Origin: Acanthacorydalis orientalis
Lineage: Eukaryota > Arthropoda > Insecta > Megaloptera > Corydalidae
DNA: 64,000 nucleotides
Direction: 5' to 3'
Assembly: GCA_034766995.1 (NCBI GenBank)
Contig: CM068319.1
Span: 19,627,422-19,691,421, forward strand
Shown here: positions 46,036 through 58,496 of the stretch, piece after piece
Layout of the letters: every line of letters begins with the position of its first letter
How positions within the stretch are numbered: the first letter of the stretch is position 1
Translations under genes and position numbers: made by a program
Notes under the pieces: generated by a model
The model's input: only the letters and a program-made list of their open reading frames with translations
Told to the model about the DNA's origin: nothing
Database searches by the model: none

Positions 46036-47324
46036 GATATATATATACACACACACATATATTAGTTTGTATCTGTATAAGCGTTTGTTTGTATGTGTAC
46101 TTTAAAAGTAGTCACTTTTATACGTTCATTTTATGTCAAATAAACTGTTTTGAAACTAGCGCGTTCTCTGTTTCGGCATCATTAAAAATGTCGTTTATGT
46201 AAGACTAACAGTTGCTGTCTTCTACGCCTATTTTCTTCAGACTGGTTTACTGTATCCGTCGAATACAGAATGGCTTGTGTAGTGGATAAGACGGTAGTAG
46301 TAAACTATTTATTTTTATGAGAAAACTCGCTACTAATTTTGTCTGCTTTGTTGTTTTCAAAACAAATTTTATAGGGTATATGTTTTCAGACATAAAATAT
46401 ATATTTTAAATATATTGTTAAAATGAAAAGATATAGGAATAATCAATTTTATTTTATTGACTGAAATCTTAGTTACCATTTTATTTTAATTTTCTGATTA
46501 ATACCGACATCTGTTTTTCAAATTTTTAATAAAAATGAATTAAAAAAAATAACGATTATAATATTACCATTGTGACTACATTATTTTTTTATAAATGAAC
46601 CACACCACACATATCGCACTTTTTTCTTATTTAAATGTTCAATGATTGTGATACCGGTTCTACTTTGTTCAAACCGTAGACACAAATATCTGATTTGATT
46701 TTTAAAATCTTGTCTGATTTGATATAATCACGTTTAATTTACTTTTTCATCAGATTTATATAAACCAAGTTAGAATGAACAATAAACAGTTGTTGAACAT
46801 CTTAACAACGATTTTTTTAAAACATGTGTAGTAATTCGGTTAAAAAATAAGATTAATATTATTATAGAAAAAAGGAAATATATCTAAGATGCCAAATCAG
46901 AAGAGCATATAAATCAGGATATTATTTTATAAGACACAAATGTTCATATGGATGATCAACCCATTATAAAAATATACAAACTTGAATCTGAATTTCCTAT
47001 TAATTTTACTAATAAAAAAATACCAACTTGTTTTAAAGTTTAGAATTTGAAATTTTTTTCAAAACATGCATACAGTCTTTTTAGTTGTAGTGCCGTCAAT
47101 ATATTATATTTAATATTTTTTTGACAGATAAAACAAGTAATACAAAGTTGGTAAAGTTAATTGAATTCGAACGCTTCAGTTTATTTTCTTTTACTCATAT
47201 TTTATTTCTTCTACAACATATTAAGTTTGCTGACATTACTAAAACTATCCTTTTATTATCTTTCCCGATCATTTACGTTTACGTCTGCATGTTGAGTATC
47301 GAAATAAATAAATATTTGTGTGTT

Positions 47325-47326
<2 letters not shown>
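46036..47326. other. Mixed then AT-rich stretch
   Basis: Moderate G+C to about 46300, with short (TA)(CA) near 46038. AT-rich after that. No gene seen. Confidence 0.5.

Positions 47327-47367
<41 letters not shown>
47327..47367. repeat. (TA)n microsatellite
   Basis: About 20 TA units. Confidence 0.95.
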
Positions 47368-47368
<1 letters not shown>

Positions 47369-47389
47369 CGTAATAATCAGCCGAATGTG

Positions 47390-47659
47390 ATGAAATGTAC
47401 AAGCATATGTATGTGTATGTATGTGATGTGTTTTTTATGTTTATGTAATTCACAGTGCAGCAAAAGTACAGTATGGAGACATTCTTCAAGCTGTCTATGC
47501 TACATAAACTGTGCAGTGTACCATATACAAGATGTGAGTGTGTGTTTTTTTGTATCAATTTATCATGCGGTTGACGTAAAAAGCTGTACGGATATTTTAC
47601 CTCGATGTAAAGTACCTATGAGCATGGATGAAAACAGACATGAAATTGTATTTTCTTAA
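47390..47659 (+). CDS. Candidate Cys-rich ORF with signal-like start
   Basis: An ATG-started 89-codon frame with thirteen Cys. The N-terminus (MKCTSICMCMYVMCFLCLC) looks like a signal peptide but derives partly from TGTATG microsatellite-like DNA. The middle (STVWRHSSSCLCYINC) and end (CTDILPRCKVPMSMDENRHE) are more diverse. A 100-codon minus-strand frame overlaps it. There is no known cysteine framework and no splice evidence. GATGTGAGTGTG within it could be a donor. Confidence 0.15.
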   Translation: MKCTSICMCMYVMCFLCLCNSQCSKSTVWRHSSSCLCYINCAVYHIQDVSVCFFVSIYHAVDVKSCTDILPRCKVPMSMDENRHEIVFS

Positions 47660-47701
47660 ATTACATACTTATAAACATATTTCTGTTTATATATATTAAC
47701 C

Positions 47702-47703
<2 letters not shown>

Positions 47704-47746
<43 letters not shown>

Positions 47747-47779
47747 TATATATATATATACACATACATATATATATAC

Positions 47780-47816
<37 letters not shown>
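47704..47816. repeat. Interrupted (TA)n/(CATA)n array
   Basis: TA repeats broken by GTACATA and CACATACATA units over about 110 bp. Confidence 0.95.
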
Positions 47817-50164
47817 GGTATAAAATACATTTTTTAAAATAATGCCACAAAAAAGTTAGATTCGCAAAAAATGGTTTTAAAAAAAATTCTAAGGAAATCT
47901 CCGTTAAATCTTTTCTTATAGAAATATTATATCCGGTTAAATTTTACTTAAAAAATATGAATATATAAAAATATGAGCACTTTATTTTATTTGTTACTGA
48001 AGAATTAAATACGTGTAATAGTTTTGTATTTAATTTCGTATTAATTTGATAAAATAATCAAGAGATTTTATCCATGAATAGAATTTATAATTTTTAAAAA
48101 TATTATTTAAACTCAGGTATATTTACGTACAGATATATTATTTATATTTTAAGTAATTGTTTCATCCTGTAAACAGCTATAAATAATTTTTATAAACGAA
48201 TAAATACTCCGAAGGTAACTTTTTCTCATATAGTGGTTTCGAGAGTCTGTATGCTATCTATCAATAAAAGGATAATTTTAACCGGTGGATACGCTTATAT
48301 CTTGATAGTTTTGAGAAATATGTTCTTTATATATATATATATACATCGTATATATATAGCCGTGGATGTACATGATACTACCTCGAAAATATAAGAAAAA
48401 TTCAAATACTTAATGAAAATTACTGTGTAAAAATAAATAATAAGTAATATTGATATTTTCGTAGAGGCTGAAATATTTTTTTGTTCTGATTAAATACTAT
48501 TTTTATTTAGTCTATAAATTGTTATAAATGAATGTTTTGATTAAAATTAATATATATTTAATTTTTATATATAATATATAAACAAATTGACAATGTTCTT
48601 ATTCTTAAAATTTTCCTTAAAAGTATCTAATTTACTTTACTCTAAGTTTTTCAATAACATAACATATTCTTATTACTTCCCTGTAGTAACATAAAGTTTA
48701 ATGCATGTGTTTTGTACATCATATAATATTCATTTAAATGTAGTGCATTGAAATTTGTTAGACTCCAAACATATTTAAATAGAATATCCTCTTTTTAAAT
48801 CTACATTCTTTCATGGTATTGCATTATATAAAACTTCTGTCCAGTTTTTTTTCTAAACGATCATGATTTTAAAATGTCAGTCTGTAAAGATTTTCGTCTT
48901 CCTTTTACTGCTTTTCTTTCATTAGCGAACTTCAGAAAGTTAAACAATTAATCATTTCGAAGTCACTTTGCTATGATTTTATTTTAATTCTTTTTATTGT
49001 ATATATGCACATCAGTTTAGTACAAAAAAATATAGTTACATAGAAAGAATCCTCTTTTCTTTAAGTTATATTCTTTTAAACTCGTTGTTCGATTCAGATC
49101 GTTGACTTTTCGTCAGTAATTTATAAATATGTTTTTTTGTTTACAAATATTATGTTTTATGAACATTTATTATGAAAAATAAATATTTATTTGCGATTAA
49201 TATAATCCTTTTTCGTCATTTATTTATTGAATAACATTTATATATAGTGTAAAATTAAGTTTAAAGTGTTTAAAAATTATAACTAACAATAAATTATAGA
49301 AAAGAAAAATGTATAATATATTCATAAGGAATGAAGTTAATCATTTTGAAAAGGAAAACGCGTTTAAAAAAATATTATACTAGTTTTGAATAAAAGAATT
49401 AATTATCTTTTTCGTATAACAATGCACAATATATAATGTATAAAAAAACGGGCAAATATATTCGAAGAACAAAAAGTCAACTGCTATCATTCATATATTA
49501 GTCAATAAAGAACATCGATATAAAACGTCGGCGTTGTTATATTCTTCGAAGCAGGGAGATTAAGATGGTCGAACGAGGGGTAGAAAATGAAAATAGATGA
49601 AGCGAATAGAAAAAAAATGAGACTGCTCGTTTGTACAGGATACGGAAGTCGTGTCCTCTGATTGCGTGCATTGTCCAAGCTTCAAATCCTATTATCTCAC
49701 CATATATGTATGTATGTGTATGGTTCTTTTTTTTCTGTCAACCCCGAATCCCTTTTACGTATCTTCTTCGTTCCACTGTGTCTTATACGGAAAGTAAGGA
49801 TTAATACGGAAACACTGTTTTGATGTAAACGTTGCTTTGTGATTTTTACAGTTACTTTAATTTCGAGTACGTTATACTTTTGTGTTAATTCGGTCTTATC
49901 TCTTTCTTTTTCACTGTATTTGAACATTACACGATATATTGTTATTTTTCAAGTTTTATTTTTTGTTCTATTTACATTATAAAAGATTGTTTTCTTTTGT
50001 GACTATAATAAGGTTATATTTTAAGAGTTGTTTTCGTCGTATATTTTTTTTTAATAATATACAACGTATTCTGTAATCTATGTTTGAATTTGAATTGACG
50101 TATTTTGTTTCAAAAGAAATAATTATTCTTAGGAAACATATAGATTTTTTTAAAAAATACATAA
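47817..50164. other. AT-rich non-genic stretch
   Basis: Contains a small TA tract at 48328-48358. G+C is higher at 49520-49700 and 49740-49880, with only a motif-free 76-codon minus-strand frame. Confidence 0.5.
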
Positions 50165-50199
50165 TTATATATATTTATATATATATATATATATATATA
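50165..50199. repeat. (TA)n microsatellite
   Basis: TA units with one TTTA interruption. Confidence 0.9.
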
Positions 50200-51382
50200 A
50201 ATATGCTGTATTTGTTTGTTACTTGTAAAATAACGTTTAACAACGTAATATGAACATTTCGATACTGTAACGCATGAAGCTCATATATCATACAGACATG
50301 ACAGATTTTGATCATGATTGAGTTCAGTAATTATATTTACCGAAAGTATTTTCAGTATGTTTGTATTTTTCAACACGTTGTAACATATGAAGTGTTGAAA
50401 ACTGAACTAGATCAAAACGTAATTGAACAGTTATGTTGTTAGGTATATAATGTTTACTGTTTTCTAAAAAATTGAATAGTATCGAATATCAGAAAAAAGT
50501 ACATAAAGAATGTTTTAACAATACATGTTCCTATTTTTTTTTTGAACAATGTATATGTAATACAGTAATCATTAAAATAGCATTGACTTAAAAAGAATCA
50601 ACATATTATTTAAAAATAATTGACACAGTTAATTTTATAAACATCAAATAATTACTTTTTTTCTGTTTCCTCAAATTTATTTTTTCAAATATTTAAAATG
50701 AGTTGTGTTTAAATTATATAATTTGAAAAAGAAAACAATCGATAAATTAAAATAAGTTCAGTCACTTAGAGCTCTTTTAGATGAGATATATAAATTAAAT
50801 TATAATTAAATGAAAAAGGTTTTTTGATTTAAATCCAACAAATTTAATATTTAAAAAATACGAAAAAACTAAATTCTTATTGTATCGTAAATCATTATGG
50901 AAAAATATGTCTTACTTAAGAATACAGAATAAATATAAAAACAAATAGATAGAAAATGTTGTTGTAGAAAAATATCATTTCCGTAATGTACAAAGGTCAA
51001 GTGTCACATTTTTGTTATATATCAGTAGTCATAAAAAAGTGTAGGGATATTTATATAATTAATTGGTTAGATTTATAGGAATACATTATTTATTATTTTA
51101 CTATTTTTTATTTTTACTTAAAATATTATTAAAAAAATCTGTTTGACAGCAACGGTAAATAAATGTATTTATATTCCATTCTCTTAAAAAGTGGAAATGC
51201 GATTCTTGTGCTTTTAAGGAAAGCTATATAAAAGATAATAAATACAAAATTATCAAGAATCGAATATATATTAATGTAATTTTTAATTGATAAAAAGCTC
51301 AAATAATGAAAAACGTTTAAAAATTATTAAATAGTACGTACACATTTAATGCAAATGAAAAATCGAAGTCGAAATATGATAT
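50200..51382. other. AT-rich non-genic stretch
   Basis: Nothing recognisable. Ends at mariner derivative copy C. Confidence 0.5.
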
Positions 51383-51971
51383 TAGATTGGTAGGAAAATA
51401 ATTGCGTTTTTTGTTTTCTAATTCCTATGAGTGTCTTTCAGTAAAAGAGTGTCATTTCATCGTGCTCATGTTAATATCATTTTAAAGTACAGTACCATTT
51501 TTTTGGTTGTATATTCTGGTAACATCGACTTGAGTTTTATTATTAATTTTACTTCAAATTGGGCTATTGAATTAAAGATAGAAAAGAAGTAAATAAGAGC
51601 AAATTTTTGTATCAGTTTAAAATGGATGGTAAATCAGTAGAAACTGCTTTTAAACTAAACGATGCTTTTGGTATGGGTACTGTCAAAAAAACTTACGGTG
51701 GAGTGGTGGTGTCAAAAATTTCATGCTTGGGACAAGAGCCTTGAAGATGAAGGTCGCGTGCATTCTTCTTCATTTCATAACAACAAACTTAAAACGCTAG
51801 TTGAATCAGAACCACGCACAGCAATTCGAGAGCTTGCACACAAAAGTTAGGCGTTAGTGATCCAATAGTTCTGGACCACTTAAAACAGCTAGGAAAATCA
51901 AAAAATCTTGACAAATGATATCGCACGAGCTGAAAAAAATCAATAAACCACAATTATTTTTTACAACCCTA
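51383..51971 (+). mobile_element. Short mariner derivative, copy C (HTH-only)
   Basis: A 589-bp element flanked by TA. The left end reads GATTGGTAGGAAAATAATTG, and the right end complement begins GGGTTGTAAAAAATAATTG. The internal frame keeps KFLYQFKMDGKSVETAFKLN and, after frame breaks, QKFHAWDKSLEDEGRVHSSS, LKTLVESEPRTAIRELAHK and LDHLKQLGKSKNLDK. It then goes directly to the 3' end with about 25 bp more (ATCGCACGAGCTG) than A, B and D. Its deletion junction therefore differs from theirs. No catalytic motif remains. Confidence 0.75.
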
Positions 51972-53260
51972 ATACATTAAAAAATATTAAGAATATCGCA
52001 TAATGAAAATAAGATAACAGTCAGTTTAGTAAGCGGAGTCAGTTCTCACTAACTCAAAAATTCATGTTTATATTAGAGAGATTATCAAATGTTAGAATCC
52101 TAACTGAAAATATTTGTTTTAAATATGAAATAAAATGGAAATTAAGAAAAAAATTAATAAATGTGAAATAAAATCAGAATACTTTTCAAAACCGACGCTA
52201 AATTTATTTTTGTTTTTTATTTATAAAGCATTAAAAAAGTAAATAGTTATCCAAATACTGAATTATAATGAGAAGTACACGGTCTGTGTAGTGAGTAAAA
52301 TAAATAACACAAAATTTACATAATACCGATTTCAAAGAAGTGTAAACTTTTAAAATGACAAAGAAGACTGTTCACAGTTAACGTTGTTTACAAAGAAGTC
52401 CTCCTTCAAATATACGAAATACTGTTAAATTATAATGAGTGTGAAAAGCTCTTATCTTTCGTTTGCGAATCAAACATTGCGTTAAACCATTACCAACTGT
52501 TATCTTATAGCCGTATCGCATCAAAATGACAAATGTTTCGAATATTTTTTTAATGGCCTCTTTTTGTTTGATATTAAAACTCGACAAAAAAAAACTTTAA
52601 ATTTTGTATAATTGTTATAACCGCTCGTTTAGTTTTATGTAAACGTAATTCTTTTTTATAGTAGAACAAGGGAATAAATTGATGCGTTGTATAAAAATAT
52701 GCTGAGAAGAGATACGCAGATACGGAATATTTATAATAATGACAAATGAGAATATATGATCGATGTTGTAAAAGTTTACAGACATTTTATATGCATGTAT
52801 ATACGGAATAATAAAACAGAAATATAAATTTAGAATGTCCGCATTGAACTTAGTAACAAATTATTTATATATTTAATTCGTGTTTTTTTCCATCGATATT
52901 AATATATATTACTTAAATCATATTTACTTAATATAATTAATATTTTATCCATAAAACTTCTAAAATTTTCATACATTTTCTGTTCATCATAAATTGTTAA
53001 TCCTTCATTAATTTACCAACACATAAATATTTATCAAAATGTCTCTAATTATTTAAAAAAATATTTAATTTTCTAATTTTCTCAATCATTTTTTTAAATA
53101 TTTCTATTTTTTTTCTAAATATTTTCTACATAAAACTTAATTTCTCGTATTGTCAAATAGTTTTATTGATCTTTCCTTTATTTATTCAAATTTTATTATC
53201 TCATTTACATTGATTATTTCTTCAGAAGCTTAAATATGTTTTTATTTTTATTAGTTCATT
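51972..53260. other. AT-rich non-genic stretch
   Basis: Slight G+C rise at 52370-52520 with a motif-free 69-codon minus-strand frame. Confidence 0.5.
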
Positions 53261-53275
53261 ATCTCTCTCTCTCCT

Positions 53276-53310
<35 letters not shown>
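53261..53310. repeat. (TC)n(TA)n compound microsatellite
   Basis: TCTCTCTCTCTCCT followed by TA units with one GTA interruption. Confidence 0.95.
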
Positions 53311-54187
53311 TCATATGATTATTTATTCATCTACATTTTATTAACCTAAAGAGTAAGTTAAATTTCTGACCAATGTATCATAAGTTTAAATATGATTTCA
53401 TATACTTTAATAAAAAGTGCATGCATATAATGATATAAAGATCCCACTTTACCGGTAAGATATACTTTTAGATCGTAGAAAATATGAAAATTATCAAATA
53501 AATTTCAGTTTTGATGAAATATCGAATTAAACTTGACTACTTCTTCTTTATAGTGTTCTTGTATGGATTTTAATCGTATAATGCATTCGGCAATGTTATA
53601 TAATACTGACTCAACAGATTCCTGACTATCACTGCCTTAAAGATAATTAATTTAGTGATTTCATTCTGCATTACTTACCATTAAGTCACATGTTTGAAAT
53701 TTTAACTATTTATGTATGTAACCGTAATCCAGTTCTTATTTTCTGATGATTTTGGTTCTGAGAAACCACTTGAGTAGTTATCTTCTACGATTAGTTTAGG
53801 CTTTTGATCTATCTTTAGGTAGCTTTTAATATAGTTTATCAAATGATTTACTGATATAGTCTATCAAGTGATGCAGATAGGTCAAGATTTTATATTAATG
53901 CTAAAATATTACTACTTAATTCGTATATTAGGATCAAGATCATTAAATCAAATGTTTGAGTTTGAATTTAAATGATACGTCAGTTAATTTTCTAAAAAAT
54001 TTTTATTTTGTATTGTTCAACTCTTAAATAAATAAGTGATTCCATTTAGATCTTTAAAAAAAATCATCCTCATTCAAAGATTTATAAATTTACTTATTAT
54101 TTAAACATGAAAATCGTATATCTTAGGTCTTATTAAACTATAAAAAAATAGTTTTAAATCATAAATTTTATATCATAAAAAGATCTT
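53311..54187. other. AT-rich non-genic stretch
   Basis: Nothing recognisable. Confidence 0.5.
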
Positions 54188-54725
54188 TTAACACGTTTGC
54201 TGACACTTTATTAGATTGAAATCGTGCGTAGAAACTCACAAGTCTTTCTGGAAACTAGAGGACATTTAAAAACCTGTAGATATTTTTTATGTTAATTAGC
54301 ATCCTCATTATTTTTTTTTATATAAAAAAATTGGAAGGCCACAACCATTATGTCCCAGCGACTACTGGTTTCTGCAAGCTGGAACAAGACGGTTGAAACT
54401 CTAATGGTTTCTTCTACAAAACACACATGAATGTATAATGGTTGGTTCATTTGACTATTTAAAATAATATTGTTAAGTGCTTACATATTTTTATTGAAAC
54501 AATCGAACATTGACTACAATGCCTTTACCGAATCTCAGCGACATTTTTATAATAATTGAAATTTATTATCTATTTCCTGGAACACTGAAAACAATTGCTA
54601 ATTGTGGAGTACAATACCATGATTCAACAATATAACATGTATAACCACAGCGGCTGCAACCAGTTTGTCCCTGGGGCACTTAAAGCATAAAACAGCTACA
54701 GGCGTTTTGTCCATGATCGTGTTAA
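54188..54725. mobile_element. piggyBac-like non-autonomous element, 538 bp
   Basis: Bounded by TTAA at 54188-54191 and 54722-54725. The left end reads CACGTTTGCTGACA and the complement of the right end reads CACGATCATGGACA, nine of fourteen matching. Subterminal inverted repeats follow: GTCCCAGCGACTACTGGTTT (about 54353) pairs with the complement of the stretch near 54652-54687 (CCCCAGGGACAAACTGGTT). TTAA targets and CAC-type ends fit the piggyBac superfamily. No transposase frame is present. Confidence 0.55.
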
Positions 54726-55074
54726 CAACAATATAAAGAGAATGGTACTTTGTAACATGTTTTATTAACATGTTAATAAATATAACATTTATAAATCGTT
54801 CACAATATCTTACAAGTCCAAGAATTTTCTCCGATTTATATAAAACTATTTTCTTTTGTTAAGCCTTTATTTAGAAGTATTTATAAGGAATGGCCCATGT
54901 ATTTCTAAATTTAAATAATATATTTTTACTCTAATTGAAATTAAGACGTTTTACTTATTTTTCAAATGATTTGCATTTTTTTTAATTTCATAAAAATACA
55001 AATAATAAATAAAATGATCATAATATTAATATCATAATTTACATAAAATGTCTTATACAATTAAACGGAAGGTA

Positions 55075-55078
<4 letters not shown>
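54726..55078. other. AT-rich spacer
   Basis: Nothing recognisable. Confidence 0.45.

Positions 55079-55126
<48 letters not shown>
55079..55126. repeat. (TA)n microsatellite
   Basis: About 24 TA units. Confidence 0.95.
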
Positions 55127-55130
<4 letters not shown>

Positions 55131-55531
55131 GAGTGCGTGAGTTTCTAAAAATAAATCATACCGATGTCATATTTAAATATTCCAATAAAACGAAACTTTC
55201 AAAATAATCTTCTATACATCTTTTTGATTCTCAATTTAAATATATAAGTTCCACGAGAGTGAATTTAATAACTCCGTCTCAGCACAAACTTTCTTGATTC
55301 GAAACCCAACTGTGTCTTTAACGATGGATGTTATTAGCCCAACAAAGAATTACTTTGATGATGGATTTAATTAGTACAACAAAGTAATTAGTGCAACGAA
55401 GAGTTTCTTAGCCGTTCGAGTCATTATTACATATTTCATTTAATAAGCTTTACTTCTTTTGCATAATCTTTCGAGAATATAATGAAGTCTATTTATATTG
55501 GTTTATAAGGTCAACAGTTTCTAATTTTAGT

Positions 55532-55538
<7 letters not shown>
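55127..55538. other. AT-rich spacer with imperfect local repeat
   Basis: At 55330-55400 the motifs TTAGCCCAACAAAGAATTAC, TTAGTACAACAAAGTAATTA and TTAGTGCAACGAAGAGTTTC occur in tandem, a degenerate three-copy repeat. No gene. Confidence 0.6.

Positions 55539-55600
<62 letters not shown>
55539..55600. repeat. (TA)n microsatellite (~30 units)
   Basis: One of the longest pure TA runs. A second, 28-bp run follows at 55748-55775. Confidence 0.95.
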
Positions 55601-55603
<3 letters not shown>

Positions 55604-55742
55604 TAAATACATACAACCATATAAATTTTACATTTCATAAAACAAATATTAATAATTTATGCCACATTATATCATTGGCATTTAGATTTCATAATATTTT
55701 AAAATTAAATCTTCAGAAAGTATTTTGTTATAAGTAAGGGTT

Positions 55743-55775
<33 letters not shown>

Positions 55776-55778
<3 letters not shown>

Positions 55779-56098
55779 GTTTAACGAAGATTGAAACTTA
55801 TGAAAAATGTTTGATTTATTTTATTTTCATAATATGATGATGTTCTAATTAATGTTTATCATCTGAAAAATCAAAATTTTATTTTCCCTTATACTAAAAT
55901 TATATTCGTTCTACTAATCCAAAAACAACAATGAATCAACTTAGGAGTATTAACCATTAAAAACCAGTACTAACTATTAAAGCCTTTCACTGAATTTATT
56001 ATTATTTAAGTTAACCATTCAACTTACTATAAACAAGATATAAAATGCGAGACTTACTAAATAGTACTCAAGCTATAATTATTAGAATTTATACGTAT
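55776..56098. other. AT-rich spacer
   Basis: Contains a short near-repeat (ACCATTAAAAACCAGTACTA / ACTATTAAAGCC). No gene seen. Confidence 0.45.
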
Positions 56099-56668
56099 TA
56101 GGTTGGTAGTAAAATATTAGGTTTTCTTTTTTTTGATTTCTAACTTTAATTTTCTTCAATGAGTGTTATTTTGTCGTGTTTATGTTAGTATAATTTTAAA
56201 GTAGATTTTTCCTTACATATTTTGGTAACATCCACTTTGGTTTATTATCAATTTTGCTTCAAGTTGGATCATTGAATTAAGGATAGAAAAGAAGCAAATA
56301 ACAGCAATTTTTTGTATGAGTTCAACACGAGTGATAAAACAGCAGAAACTGGTCGTAAACAAAATAATACTTTTGGTATAGATATTCTTAAGGAAGGTGC
56401 GGTGCAATGGTGGTTCTAAAAATTTCGTGCTGGGGGTGAGAGCATTAAATATGAAGAAGGTCATAGCAGTACTCCTTCAGTTCATAATGATCAACTGAAG
56501 GAGTTAGTTGAATCAAAACTATTCAAAGAAATTCGAAAGATTGCACAAAAGATAGGCTTTGTCATCCTACAGTTCTGTACCACTTGAAACAGCTAGGAAA
56601 ATCAAAAAAAAAGGAAAAAGTATATGAATTTGAAGGTCATAAACCGCAGTTATTTTTCTACTAATCTA
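56099..56668 (+). mobile_element. Short mariner derivative, copy D (HTH-only)
   Basis: A 570-bp element. The left end after TA reads GGTTGGTAGTAAAATATTAG, and the right end complement begins GATTAGTAGAAAAATAACTG. The relic reads LKEGAVQWWF, a stop, KFRAGGESIKYEEG, SVHNDQLKELVES, ATTCGAAAGATTGCACAAA and CHPTVLYHLKQLGKSKKK, then EKVYEFEGHKPQ at the same deletion junction as copies A and B. Frameshifts at the run of Ts near 56310 and elsewhere make it non-coding. Confidence 0.75.
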
Positions 56669-57810
56669 ATACATATTATTCCATTTTCATATTAATCTGT
56701 TCAACTAAATCTCGTGGAATTACTGTTATAATTAGATTCTTGAGTCATGTTATGATAAATTAATAATAGTATTAAATCTTATTCTAATCAAGCTACTATA
56801 TGGCTTAAAATTGAAAATCTTTGAAGAGAAATACAACAATCGTCAAATCAAATAACAGACTTTATTCAATTTATGCAAAGAGAACTATAAAAAAATACTG
56901 TTTTTTATTAAAAAGATATTTATATTTAATATACCATTTAATAATAAAAAAACTTTTGCATTAAAATTAATGATCATAAATTAAAAAAATATTTTATTCG
57001 AGCTATTTAAAAATTTATAAAAAGTATAGAATAAATGTCATGACAATGTATATAATTTTTATGTAAGTTAATAGCAGATTTATATATATATATATATATT
57101 TACACCTATTATTTTTATAACTATTAATACTAAAATTTGATATTTTAAACAGTTAAATATTTTATACTTAAGAAACAATACATAATGACAATAAATCTGA
57201 CCATAAAAAAATCACAGTTTGTTACACATTCAACATTTATTATTGTTATAATTTAAAAAAATATATAATGCTTACTATAGAAGTGAGATTTTTTAAAAAA
57301 TCAGACGAGACATATATGTTGTGCATGTTTCGAGCATATGTCAGTATATATCTTATGTTATTTACCCATTGGTCAATACCATAAGATGCAGAAGGTAATA
57401 AAACACTATAATACTTCCCAGTAAATTTGAATTAAATCAATCCTTTCTATAGATTTGTAAAAAAAAGAAAAAAATATTATAAGAATGAAATGAGTTCACA
57501 TTTTATTTTAAACATGAATTTTAATATGTAATCTTATTTTATTATTGATCTAAGTAGTATGATGTAACGTCATATTTGATATAAAAATTGTACATAAAAA
57601 TTGTGAAGTTTTCTATAAAATAATTGTTCATAAAAAATTATCTATTACTAAGTATCTTTATTTATTACACATACTAATTATAATTATTTATTAATTAAAA
57701 CATATTGAATACTACCTAGAAAATTAACTTAATAAAGCTAAAAAAATAGATGTTATTTGCCAAATAAACTTATATGAAATTGTTAATCCTATTATTCGTG
57801 TTTTATTTAA
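56669..57810. other. AT-rich non-genic stretch
   Basis: Includes a 20-bp TA run at 57080-57099. Nothing else recognisable. Confidence 0.5.
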
Positions 57811-58251
57811 ATGTTTGTTTTCATTAATTTTGTTTGTTTGGAAGAACATGTGTATATAGGTATGCATGCACACATTATATATATATATACGTATGTAGGT
57901 AGTTTTGTTAAATTGAAGTTTATAAAAAGATATCCATTATTAAAAACAAAGATAAGAATGGATCATTTAAAGAAAATTGCTAACTCCTGTACGTGGGATC
58001 GAGTTTCTTGGAGATGATGACTCGTTCATCATGCTCAAATTAAGGTTGTTGTTCGGCATATTGAGGGGAATGGTAGTGAGCATATGAAAGAATGACGCTT
58101 TTGTGTACATCTCAACGATGGCCACATACAAACAGATGCGACATCACACCGGTACGTTTTGTTCGACCAGGCTGATTGCGTTCTCGCGTGACAGACGCAC
58201 GTTGTGATTTTGTTTGCACGGCTTGTTTTTAAGTCGAATATTTTCAGGTAA
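57811..58251 (+). pseudogene. Plus-strand frame interrupted only by TGA
   Basis: From ATG 57811 to TAA 58249-58251 (147 codons) the only stops are TGA at 58015, 58018, 58093 and 58189. The G+C-richer second half reads like protein: MDHLKKIANSCTWDRVSW, HHAQIKVVVRHIEGNGSEHM, RFCVHLNDGHIQTDATSHRY, VLFDQADCVLA, HVVILFARLVFKSNIF. All four TGA codons could be decayed CGA, which would be expected if a CpG-bearing coding sequence lost selection. That is inference, and I recognise no family. The opposite strand (58397-58144) is also open, so the coding strand is uncertain. Confidence 0.25.
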
Positions 58252-58397
58252 CAAGAATTTCATTAGAGCAAAGAGATGTTGTAGTAGTACTCTTCTCCCC
58301 TTCAATTTCAGTTGACGTTTTGTTAAGTGGAATATGAAGTAGTCTATTTTTCGACATTTTATTTTTATAGCTCTCAAGCATGAATACAATAAACTTA
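58144..58397 (-). CDS. Alternative minus-strand exon candidate
   Basis: An 83-codon stop-free minus-strand stretch preceded by a pyrimidine-rich acceptor-like site (TTTCTCTCCTTCATATTAAG, ending at 58398). It reads LKLKGRRVLLQHLFALMKF, LLPENIRLKNKPCKQNH and NVRLSRENAISLVEQNVPV, then TGA. There is no ATG at the start. It overlaps the plus-strand TGA-only frame, and at most one of the two is real. No family recognised. Confidence 0.15.
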
Positions 58398-58495
58398 ATA
58401 TGAAGGAGAGAAAAATACATTAATTTGCTTGGAAATGATAAATTATAATTTTAAATCTTTTTTTTCTAAAATTTTATATTTTATTACAACTCGTG

Positions 58496-58496
<1 letters not shown>

